5,350 bases of DNA, taken from an uncultured Rhizobiaceae group bacterium (GTDB lineage: Bacteria; Pseudomonadota; Alphaproteobacteria; Rhizobiales; Rhizobiaceae). The first letter of the stretch is position 1. Every line of letters starts with the position of its first letter. Shown here piece after piece: positions 1 to 5,350 of this stretch. Where the stretch lies: the NCBI GenBank assembly GCA_937923355.1, contig CALAIO010000203.1, forward strand, positions 1-5,350. The letters are read 5' to 3'. The notes beneath the pieces are model-generated. The model was not told the DNA's origin. It saw only the letters and a program-made list of their open reading frames with translations, and ran no database searches. Both the position numbers and the translations under genes were made by a program.

Positions 1-4
1 TCAT
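1..4 (-). CDS. Probable start of a divergent gene running off the left edge
   Basis: Read on the minus strand, the left edge gives TAAGGGAG, then TTTG, then ATG (start codon at plus 4-2). This is a good Shine-Dalgarno sequence four bases before a start codon, and it is the best ribosome-binding context in the window. A perfect TATAAT lies upstream on the same strand (plus 49-44), and a palindrome sits directly behind it. Promoter, leader and start are therefore all in the right order. Only the start codon and one further base are visible, so nothing can be said about the product. The alternative is that the ATG is chance and the left edge is plain intergenic DNA or the end of another gene. 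Confidence 0.4.
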
Positions 5-8
5 CAAA

Positions 9-15
9 CTCCCTT
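9..15 (-). promoter_or_regulatory. Ribosome-binding site of the divergent gene
   Basis: Minus-strand AAGGGAG is separated from ATG by TTTG. The GGAG core is complementary to the 16S rRNA 3' end. The four-base spacing is slightly short but workable. It is notable because neither complete gene in the window has a recognisable Shine-Dalgarno sequence. Confidence 0.4.
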
Positions 16-43
16 ATTAGTCGCAAAATCACCCTTGAACTTA

Positions 44-49
44 ATTATA
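44..49 (-). promoter_or_regulatory. Candidate -10 box of the divergent gene
   Basis: Minus-strand TATAAT matches the sigma-70 -10 consensus at six of six positions. It would start transcription near plus 37, giving a leader of about 33 bases before the ATG at 4. The -35 region is poor: TTGATT is present but 20 bases upstream, and nothing good lies at 17. A weak -35 is compatible with an activator-dependent or tightly repressed promoter, but it also lowers confidence. Confidence 0.35.
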
Positions 50-65
50 CTCAATTTGAGTATAA
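45..65. promoter_or_regulatory. Perfect 21-bp palindrome, candidate operator
   Basis: The arms TTATACTCAA (45-54) and TTGAGTATAA (56-65) are exact reverse complements around a single central T. A 10+1+10 perfect inverted repeat is typical of a site for a dimeric helix-turn-helix repressor such as a TetR, MarR or ArsR-type protein. The left arm overlaps the candidate minus-strand -10 box at 44-49, so a bound protein would block that promoter. I do not recognise the sequence as a specific named box. As RNA it could form a short AT-rich hairpin, but the one-base loop is too tight and no T-run follows in either direction, so a terminator is unlikely. Confidence 0.55.
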
Positions 66-210
66 GGGTAATCAAATAATATGCCCGCGAGCGAGCAATC
101 TACATATAGCAATTCGGTATTTGGGTTTCAAGAAAAATGGGGAATTGGTTGTGGGTTTGGGGACGGGCTGGACGTGTATATACAGATTTTTGTTATAATA
201 TAATCCTCGT

Positions 211-283
211 AACTTTGATATTTATCGACTCCGCATATAATGATAAGCTCAAATAAAATGGTTAAAATATAAAAACTTTGATA
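211..283 (+). repeat. Direct repeat AACTTTGATA, two copies
   Basis: The ten bases AACTTTGATA occur exactly at 211-220 and 274-283, 63 bases apart start to start, which is close to six helical turns. The first copy contains the proposed -35 box. The second lies immediately before the ATG at 287. The pair could be two binding sites for one regulator, or chance in AT-rich DNA. No third copy was seen nearby. Confidence 0.4.
215..241 (+). promoter_or_regulatory. Candidate promoter of the small membrane protein gene
   Basis: TTGATA (215-220, five of six to TTGACA) and TATAAT (236-241, six of six) are separated by 15 bases, which is short of the usual 16-18. Transcription would start near 248, leaving about 39 bases before the ATG at 287. 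Two overlapping TATAAT boxes further upstream (194-199 and 199-204) are alternative -10 elements, but neither has a good -35 partner. AT-rich DNA produces such boxes easily, so this is only the best of several candidates. Confidence 0.35.
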
Positions 284-286
284 GTC

Positions 287-859
287 ATGAAGTCCGAAAA
301 TAACGAAAAAACAACAACCCCTTGGAACTCGCTAGAAATAACGAAATTGATAGTGTCATCTTTAATTCCACTGTCTGTTGTTATCTTTGGATGGCTGACA
401 AGTTCTGCTCTACAGAATAAACAAGATGCCATTGACAACAATCGAAGGCTGATCGAGAAACGACAAGAAATTTATGAAGTAATAAGAATACCATTAAACG
501 ATATTTTTGTATATATCGCTGACGTAGGACATTATAAAGATCTTACTCCACAACGTATCATAGACCACAGACGTACGCTTCATGCGTTGATGCATACCAA
601 TAGAGCGTATTGGTCAGTAGAAACATTTTCTGCTTACCTGAAATATATGGACGAAATAGCTTTTCAAACCTATGTAGGTGTCAACCAGAATGCGAAAATT
701 CGCGACAATCCTCATCAGAAGAAATTGCTCAAAAAATGGCAAGATATGCATACAGGTAGCCAGGACGAAGATCACGAGGCAGGTTATAAAAATCTATTAG
801 ACTCTATTGCTGTTGATATCGGCGCAGGACTAAATCTAAAAAACAAAGTTCTGGAGTGA
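287..859 (+). CDS. Small single-pass membrane protein, unknown function
   Basis: This encodes 190 residues. A short polar N-terminus precedes one hydrophobic segment at about 21-41 (LIVSSLIPLSVVIFGW). A charged, probably helical stretch follows at 44-74, including NNRRLIEKRQEIYEVIRIPLND. The rest is soluble, with no second membrane segment and no signal-peptidase site, so the protein is probably a membrane-anchored cytoplasmic or periplasmic domain. The pattern EITKL, one helix, LIEKR, PLND, a VG/LTP motif and a Tyr- and Trp-rich C-terminus resembles, from memory, a widespread conserved hypothetical family with no assigned activity. No catalytic motif is visible. The frame also opens with TTG at 278. 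I prefer ATG 287 because it is the first ATG and TTG adds only three residues; neither has a Shine-Dalgarno sequence. GC is about 38% (301-840), well below the neighbours, suggesting acquired or accessory DNA. It stands alone, with no operon partner. Confidence 0.75.
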   Translation: MKSENNEKTTTPWNSLEITKLIVSSLIPLSVVIFGWLTSSALQNKQDAIDNNRRLIEKRQEIYEVIRIPLNDIFVYIADVGHYKDLTPQRIIDHRRTLHALMHTNRAYWSVETFSAYLKYMDEIAFQTYVGVNQNAKIRDNPHQKKLLKKWQDMHTGSQDEDHEAGYKNLLDSIAVDIGAGLNLKNKVLE

Positions 860-880
860 CTTTTATAGTCAAATTTTTCT
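857..880 (+). terminator. Weak intrinsic terminator overlapping the stop codon
   Basis: TGACT (857-861) and AGTCA (867-871) form a five-pair stem with a TTTAT loop, followed by AATTTTTCTT. The TGA stop codon of the small membrane protein gene is itself the first three bases of the stem. The stem is short, with only two G-C pairs, so termination would be partial at best. The position and the T-run are what make it credible. Confidence 0.35.
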
Positions 881-1109
881 TACTGCGTTAAGTTTTCAAA
901 CCTATTTCGCTGACGGGTTATATTATTCTGATTTCTAATGTACCACTACGCCTGCGAAATATTATGAAAAGAACTGTATTTAACAAAACAACATGAAACT
1001 TTGCCTCTGCGATAAGATGAAGACGTCATCATAACTTGCTTATCAGATAGCCAACTACATACCCCAATTATTTAATGCCAAACCAAACCACCCGCGCTAT
1101 AACCCTCCC
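860..1109. other. Intergenic region upstream of the ABC exporter gene
   Basis: These 250 bases contain no credible gene. The only short frames are MKRTVFNKTT (964-996) and MKLCLCDKMKTSS (993-1034), and neither has a ribosome-binding site. They should hold the exporter promoter. The only candidate found is TTGCTT at 1036-1041 with a poor -10 (ATACCC, 1059-1064), so the promoter is not confidently placed. An imperfect inverted repeat lies at 1013-1033. Confidence 0.5.
1013..1033. repeat. Imperfect inverted repeat upstream of the exporter gene
   Basis: GATGA (1016-1020) and TCATC (1026-1030) are exact inverted arms around AGACG, with GACGTC palindromic inside (1022-1027). Extending outward and inward, eight of ten positions pair around centre 1023. 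It lies about 80 bases before the exporter ATG, a plausible place for an operator, but no regulator family is suggested by the sequence. A second, separate pair (GATAAG 1011-1016 and CTTATC 1039-1044) overlaps the same area. Confidence 0.25.
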
Positions 1110-2960
1110 ATGTCGCTCTTAAATCGTATTTTTCACCCGTTCGAAAATCTGATCTCACCGCTTGAATTGCCTATTACGCCGATGCCTGACAAGGGGCCTT
1201 TGCGGCTGGTTTGGCATTTTGCGAAGATGTTTAAGGGTATTTTGGCGATTGTCTTTGTGCTGACCACTATTTCGGCACTGATCAGCCTTGCCACCATTTG
1301 GGCGCTCTCTTTTATTGTAGACGGCATAACCGAGCTTGGTGTTGAAACCTTCCTTGAGCGCCACACTGCATTGTTGATTTTCCTGTTTGCGCTCTTTGTG
1401 ATTATTGATCCGCTTGTCGTATTCATGCGGTCAGCCTTTATGTCTCAAACCGTGCAAACCCTCCTGCCCGCTGCAATCAGATGGCAAGGGCACAAGGCGG
1501 TTGAGAGACAAGACCTTGCTTTCTTTGAGGACATTTTTGCTGGTCAGGTCGCGTCGCGCATTTCGCAGGTGACAGGTTCCGTACAAACGCAATTGATGAC
1601 CGCCATGCAAACCATTCCGCGCGTTAGCATTCAGTTTTTTGGTTCTTTTACATTGATGCTGATTCTTGCGTGGCAAATGGCGATACCGGTATTTCTATGG
1701 ATCATCGCAAACGCCCTATTGGCCTGGTTCGTGGTTCCAAAGTTTCTGGAACGTGCAGCCAAGGTTGCCAGCGCCAAATCCCATGCAACAGGTGCCATGA
1801 CAGAAGTTTACAATAACATCGCCATGGTCAAACTCTTTGCATCAGAAAATTCTGAAGCAGATGCCATACGATCTGTCATTCATGAAACGATTGACACACA
1901 ACACAGTGAAAACCGTTCTTTCATTCTATCAAACAACACAGTGCATTTTTTAAACGCACTGCTGGTTGTTTCAATTTTCTCCATCGGCATTTGGGGCATG
2001 ATTGGCAAGTTCATAACCCTTGGCGAACTTGTGGCAGGTGTAACCGTTGCACGTACTCTTTCAGGCTCTTCCTATGCCTTCATCTCGCTTGGCCAATCTG
2101 TTTCCAGAACGCTGGGCACGATCACGGATGCAATGCCCGTGATGACAAAACAACCCGAGATTATCGATAAACCGGATGCAAAACCACTGAAGATCAAAAA
2201 AGGCGCTATCCATTTCGACAAGGTGACATTCGCCTATGACCCACAAAATGATCCTGTTATTAAAAACCTGAACCTCAAAATAAAATCAGGTGAAAAAATC
2301 GGAATCGTAGGCCTTTCAGGCGCAGGCAAATCCACTTTGGTGAGCCTATTGTTACGATTGCGCGATATAGACAAGGGCAACATCAAAATTGACGGACAAG
2401 ACATACGCAATGTTCAGCAAACATCGCTTCGAAATAACATCGGCGTCGTGTCACAAGATATCTCACTTCTAAATCGTTCCATCAGGGATAACATTCGCTA
2501 CGGCCTTCCAGAGGCAACGGATGATGAAATCATAAAGGCAGCCAAACAGGCCGAAGCTTGGGAATTTATTGAAACCCTCAAGGACAACAAAGGCCGTGTC
2601 GGCCTGAATGCCTTTGTTGGTGACAAGGGCGTTAAACTTTCAGGCGGTCAACGCCAACGCGTCACCATCGCAAGAGTGCTATTAAAAAACGCCCCGATAT
2701 TGGTTTTGGATGAAGCAACCTCAGCACTGGATTCTGAGGCAGAGGCGGCAATTCAGCAAAATCTTGAAACGATGATGCAAGACAAAACCACCATCGCAAT
2801 CGCCCACCGCTTGTCTACCATTTCTGCCATGGACAGGCTCGTCATCATGGAAGGCGGACAAATCATTGAAGAAGGCGCACATGATAAACTGGTTAAGTCT
2901 GGCGGCCTATACGCCAGACTTTGGGAGCGTCAATCAGGTGGGTTTTTGGCTAACAAGTAA
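1110..2960 (+). CDS. ABC exporter half-transporter (ABCB/MsbA type), fused permease-ATPase
   Basis: This 616-residue protein carries membrane and ATPase domains in one chain, the usual length for a bacterial half-transporter that works as a dimer in the inner membrane. Estimated membrane helices are 43-70, 87-108, 168-188, 190-210, 278-298 and 303-325. The ATPase domain starts near 364 and is complete: A-loop Tyr376, Walker A GLSGAGKST 401-409, Q-loop Gln449, signature LSGGQRQR 510-517, Walker B ILVLDE 530-535 with catalytic Glu535, D-loop SALD 538-541 and switch His566. All key residues are intact, so it should hydrolyse ATP and export a substrate. The substrate (lipid, drug or peptide) cannot be read from sequence. 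There is no N-terminal peptidase domain, which argues against a bacteriocin-processing exporter. ATG 1110 is the only upstream start in frame and gives a family-like N-terminus (FENLISPLELP), but no Shine-Dalgarno sequence precedes it. It is transcribed alone and converges on putA. Confidence 0.93.
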   Translation: MSLLNRIFHPFENLISPLELPITPMPDKGPLRLVWHFAKMFKGILAIVFVLTTISALISLATIWALSFIVDGITELGVETFLERHTALLIFLFALFVIIDPLVVFMRSAFMSQTVQTLLPAAIRWQGHKAVERQDLAFFEDIFAGQVASRISQVTGSVQTQLMTAMQTIPRVSIQFFGSFTLMLILAWQMAIPVFLWIIANALLAWFVVPKFLERAAKVASAKSHATGAMTEVYNNIAMVKLFASENSEADAIRSVIHETIDTQHSENRSFILSNNTVHFLNALLVVSIFSIGIWGMIGKFITLGELVAGVTVARTLSGSSYAFISLGQSVSRTLGTITDAMPVMTKQPEIIDKPDAKPLKIKKGAIHFDKVTFAYDPQNDPVIKNLNLKIKSGEKIGIVGLSGAGKSTLVSLLLRLRDIDKGNIKIDGQDIRNVQQTSLRNNIGVVSQDISLLNRSIRDNIRYGLPEATDDEIIKAAKQAEAWEFIETLKDNKGRVGLNAFVGDKGVKLSGGQRQRVTIARVLLKNAPILVLDEATSALDSEAEAAIQQNLETMMQDKTTIAIAHRLSTISAMDRLVIMEGGQIIEEGAHDKLVKSGGLYARLWERQSGGFLANK

Positions 2961-2962
2961 AC

Positions 2963-5350
2963 TCATTCACCTGCCAAAAGCGCAGCATTTCCACCTGCTG
3001 CGGTTGTATCAATACAGACATGTTTTTCACGCGTAAGCCAAAGGGCAAAATGCTTTTCGCTTAGCAATGGTACAATCGCACCTTCCCGTTCGACCAATGC
3101 TTTTCGGATATCGCTGGCATTATTTGAAAAGCTTACCACTGCATCCAGTTTGGATATCTGCGTTAAAGCATCTTCACCCACAACCCCATCTAAGCCGTCC
3201 TCAACATTTGGCGCAACGGCAATTGCCTGACAACCCAGCTGACGCGCCGCATCCAGTTGAGCCTTGGCATCTTCAACACTTGGCCCAAGACAAAGTACAC
3301 GTCCACGCGGATGCAAAGACCATTGATTGGATTCACCCGTCGGGCCTGGCAGTTGGGCGTTCTCAAGCTCTTTCTTCAGCAGATGATGATTGTTTTCAAA
3401 GGCTTGCTCTAATGCCTCAAGCGAAATAGCAGCACCTTCCATGCTTGCATGATGATGCACCTCAGGCTTCAGGAAGCGTTTGATATACTTCGACCCGCCA
3501 GCCTTTGGTCCTGTACCACTGAGACCGTCACCACCAAAAGGTTGTGAGCCAACCACCGCACCAATCTGGTTTCGGTTGATGTAAATATTGCCCGCCTCAA
3601 TATGGTCAATCACATGCTGAACACGGTCATCAATACGACTGTGGAAACCGAAGGTAAGCCCATATCCTGTTGCATTAATCGCAGCGATCACATCATCCAA
3701 CTCATCTGCTTCATACGTTGCAATATGAAGCACTGGCCCGAAGATTTCTTCGTGCATATCTTCAATACCACTGACTGAAATCACAGCAGGTGCAACAAAT
3801 GTGCCCTGCGCTGGCGCATTGAGTTGCTTGATTAAACGTCCCTCAGATTTAGCCTGATTGATATACGTGTCAATTTTAGCTTTTGCCGCTTCATCGATAA
3901 TCGGCCCAACATCCGTTCTGAAATCCTTGGGATCGCCCACCCGCAATTGATCCATGGCGCCAAAGAGCATGGTTTTGAAAACTTCGGCCACGTCTTTTTG
4001 CAGATACAAACACCGAAGCGCACTACACCGCTGCCCCGCAGACTGAAAGGCTGAGGCAACAATATCCCTAACCGCCTGCTCCGGCAGTGCCGTGCTATCA
4101 ACAATCATTGCGTTAAGCCCGCCAGTCTCAGCAATCAAGGGTGCGGATGGCGCAAGGTTATGCGCCATGGAACGATTGATAATCTGTGCTGTAGCAGTCG
4201 AACCTGTAAACGCCACGCCATCCACATTTGGGTGCGATGTCATAACAGAACCAACTTCACGCCCCGCACCTGCAAGGAGTTGCAAACTGGCCTTTGGCAC
4301 GCCAGCCTTGTGCAAAAGCCCAACTGCAAAATTTGCAATCAATGGCGTTGTCTCGGCTGGCTTTGCCAGAACACCATTCCCAGCAGCAAGGGCTGCCGCA
4401 ATCTGACCGGTAAAAATTGCCAAAGGAAAGTTCCACGGCGCAATACAGGTAAAAATACCCGCAGGATTATTGGGATATTTCTCACCTTCATCAGCATAAA
4501 AGCGCAAGAAGTCCACGGCTTCACGCAGTTCACCAACGCAATCATTGATGGTTTTACCAGCCTCACGAATGAGCAGCGCAAAAATTTCGTTCGTGTTTTC
4601 TTCGTAAAGATTAGCAGCTTTGCGCAAAACTTCTCCGCGCTCCTTTGGTGTCGCTTTAATCCAAGACTTGGCTTTCTTGGCAACACTTTCACCATCCAAG
4701 GCCGTTGCTTGTTGAATTGTTCCAACAACCTCGCCAGTCGCAGGATTTGTTACCTCCAAAGTTTCCCCTGTTCCAGTTTTCGCCTTCCAGGTTTTCTTAT
4801 CGAACTTCGCAATACCAGAGATTAAACCCTCAACAGTCACCGGATCTTCCAAATCAAAGCCCATCGAGTTCTGACGCTCAGGCTTAAACAAGTCAGTTGG
4901 CTGAATCACGATCGAATTATCATTCACACCAATCTTCTCAAACGGATCACTGGCAACAACTGAAGGCGGGATACTCTCGTCAACTATCTGGTTTACGAAC
5001 GAACTGTTCGCGCCATTTTCAAGTAGTCTACGCACGAGATAAGCTAACAAATCCTTGTGCGCTCCAACAGGTGCATAAATCCGACACCGCGTTCCCTGAC
5101 GCTCAAACACCGTCTCATGCAAGGCTTCTCCCATGCCATGCAAGCGCTGGAACTCAAACTTCGATTTATCCTCAGCCATCTCAAGAATACTGGCAACTGT
5201 ATGGGCATTATGGGTAGCAAATTGCGGATAGATGCGATCCGTCATCTCCAAAAGCATTTTGGCGCAGCAAATATAACTTACGTCAGTCGCTGCCTTTTGT
5301 GTGAAAACAGGGAAATCTTCAAAGCCTTCAACTTGGGCATGTTTGATTTC
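2963..5350 (-). CDS. putA: Bifunctional proline dehydrogenase / glutamate-semialdehyde dehydrogenase PutA, C-terminal 795 residues
   Basis: PutA oxidises proline with FAD to pyrroline-5-carboxylate, then oxidises the hydrolysed semialdehyde with NAD+ to glutamate, at the inner face of the membrane. The frame is open to the window edge, so the start is outside; the Met at 5257 is internal because PutA sequence (FPVFTQKAATDVSY) continues upstream of it. Counting visible residues from 5350, residues 1 to about 135 are the end of the proline dehydrogenase barrel, with Tyr92, Tyr104, Arg107, Arg108 and Glu111 aligning to E. coli Tyr540, Tyr552, Arg555, Arg556 and Glu559. The aldehyde dehydrogenase domain follows: PWNFP with Asn307, KPAE Lys330, FTGST 381-385, ETGG Glu408, catalytic Cys442 in SAGQRCSALR, EIFGPV 535-540 and FGGDGLSGTGPKAGG. 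The end, from LPGPTGE to TTAAGGNAALLAGE, is the extra C-terminal domain of long PutAs. There are 353 residues after Cys442, against about 403 in E. coli and about 207 in short PutAs, pointing to a type B or C enzyme. Whether an N-terminal DNA-binding domain exists is not visible. Confidence 0.97.
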   Translation of the reverse strand, partial: EIKHAQVEGFEDFPVFTQKAATDVSYICCAKMLLEMTDRIYPQFATHNAHTVASILEMAEDKSKFEFQRLHGMGEALHETVFERQGTRCRIYAPVGAHKDLLAYLVRRLLENGANSSFVNQIVDESIPPSVVASDPFEKIGVNDNSIVIQPTDLFKPERQNSMGFDLEDPVTVEGLISGIAKFDKKTWKAKTGTGETLEVTNPATGEVVGTIQQATALDGESVAKKAKSWIKATPKERGEVLRKAANLYEENTNEIFALLIREAGKTINDCVGELREAVDFLRFYADEGEKYPNNPAGIFTCIAPWNFPLAIFTGQIAAALAAGNGVLAKPAETTPLIANFAVGLLHKAGVPKASLQLLAGAGREVGSVMTSHPNVDGVAFTGSTATAQIINRSMAHNLAPSAPLIAETGGLNAMIVDSTALPEQAVRDIVASAFQSAGQRCSALRCLYLQKDVAEVFKTMLFGAMDQLRVGDPKDFRTDVGPIIDEAAKAKIDTYINQAKSEGRLIKQLNAPAQGTFVAPAVISVSGIEDMHEEIFGPVLHIATYEADELDDVIAAINATGYGLTFGFHSRIDDRVQHVIDHIEAGNIYINRNQIGAVVGSQPFGGDGLSGTGPKAGGSKYIKRFLKPEVHHHASMEGAAISLEALEQAFENNHHLLKKELENAQLPGPTGESNQWSLHPRGRVLCLGPSVEDAKAQLDAARQLGCQAIAVAPNVEDGLDGVVGEDALTQISKLDAVVSFSNNASDIRKALVEREGAIVPLLSEKHFALWLTREKHVCIDTTAAGGNAALLAGE
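2981..3002. repeat. GC-rich hairpin in the 3' overlap zone of the convergent genes
   Basis: CGCAGCA (2981-2987) and TGCTGCG (2996-3002) are exact inverted arms with an eight-base loop, starting 20 bases past the exporter stop codon and lying inside the last codons of putA. It could stop or stabilise the exporter transcript, but no T-run follows on the plus strand, and on the minus strand only CTTTTGG follows. The arms encode paired alanine codons of the conserved TAAGGNAA motif, which alone may produce the symmetry. Confidence 0.3.

Noticed and set aside
1..198. Plus-strand frame open from the window edge to a TAA at 196-198 (about 65 codons)
   Set aside because: It could be the 3' end of a gene, but no family is recognisable, it spans the perfect palindrome, and it lies antisense to a well-formed divergent start. 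Chance openness over this length is plausible.
236..250. Fur-box-like TATAATGATAAG
   Set aside because: It matches only the left half of the E. coli-type Fur consensus, is asymmetrical, and lies in AT-rich DNA. Alphaproteobacterial iron regulators usually use other boxes.
993..1034. 13-codon frame MKLCLCDKMKTSS, possible leader peptide
   Set aside because: It has no Shine-Dalgarno sequence, no attenuator hairpin, and no codon run tied to an amino-acid pathway.
1133..1676. Minus-strand frames inside the exporter gene
   Set aside because: They are antisense to the membrane domain of an intact ABC exporter, with no ribosome-binding sites or recognisable products.
3067..3429. 120-codon plus-strand frame near the putA 3' end
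   Set aside because: It is antisense to the conserved C-terminal domain of putA. Its Pro-, His- and Gln-rich translation is typical of a shadow frame.
4160..4825. 221-codon plus-strand frame
   Set aside because: It lies wholly antisense to the strongly conserved aldehyde dehydrogenase domain of putA, and its translation is Cys-, Arg- and Asn-rich with no family resemblance. It is a shadow of putA codon usage.
1..5350. CRISPR arrays, tRNA or rRNA genes, transposases, insertion-sequence ends
   Set aside because: No regularly spaced repeats, cloverleaf-like sequences, transposase motifs or paired terminal repeats were seen on either strand.

Overview
The window looks like part of an alphaproteobacterial chromosome. 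The grounds are a long bifunctional PutA and an ABCB-type half-transporter ending in an LWERQSGGFL tail, a sequence I associate from memory with alphaproteobacterial exporters. Hand counts of sampled lines give about 48-50% GC in these two large genes, which fits a moderate-GC marine or host-associated lineage better than a classical soil rhizobium. The genus cannot be fixed from this window.

Layout, left to right. Positions 1-286 are AT-rich and intergenic. They hold what looks like the start of a divergent minus-strand gene leaving the left edge (ATG at 4-2 behind an AAGGGAG ribosome-binding sequence), a perfect 10+1+10 palindrome at 45-65 overlapping its likely -10 box, and further TATAAT boxes facing right. 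Next is a small plus-strand gene (287-859) for a 190-residue single-pass membrane protein of unknown function. At about 38% GC it is clearly AT-richer than the rest, and it ends in a small hairpin with a T-run. After a 250-base gap comes a complete ABC exporter half-transporter (1110-2960). It ends two bases short of the stop codon of the convergent gene, the C-terminal 795 residues of PutA (minus strand, 2963 to beyond 5350), whose start lies outside the window.

The genes do not form an obvious pathway. PutA oxidises proline to glutamate. The ABC protein probably exports an unidentified compound, using a canonical ATPase domain. The small membrane protein has no visible functional tie to either. 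The large genes are ordinary housekeeping or catabolic genes with intact active sites. The accessory-looking part is the left 860 bases. I found no convincing new multi-gene system here; the best lead is the palindromic operator candidate and the unseen divergent gene it would control.
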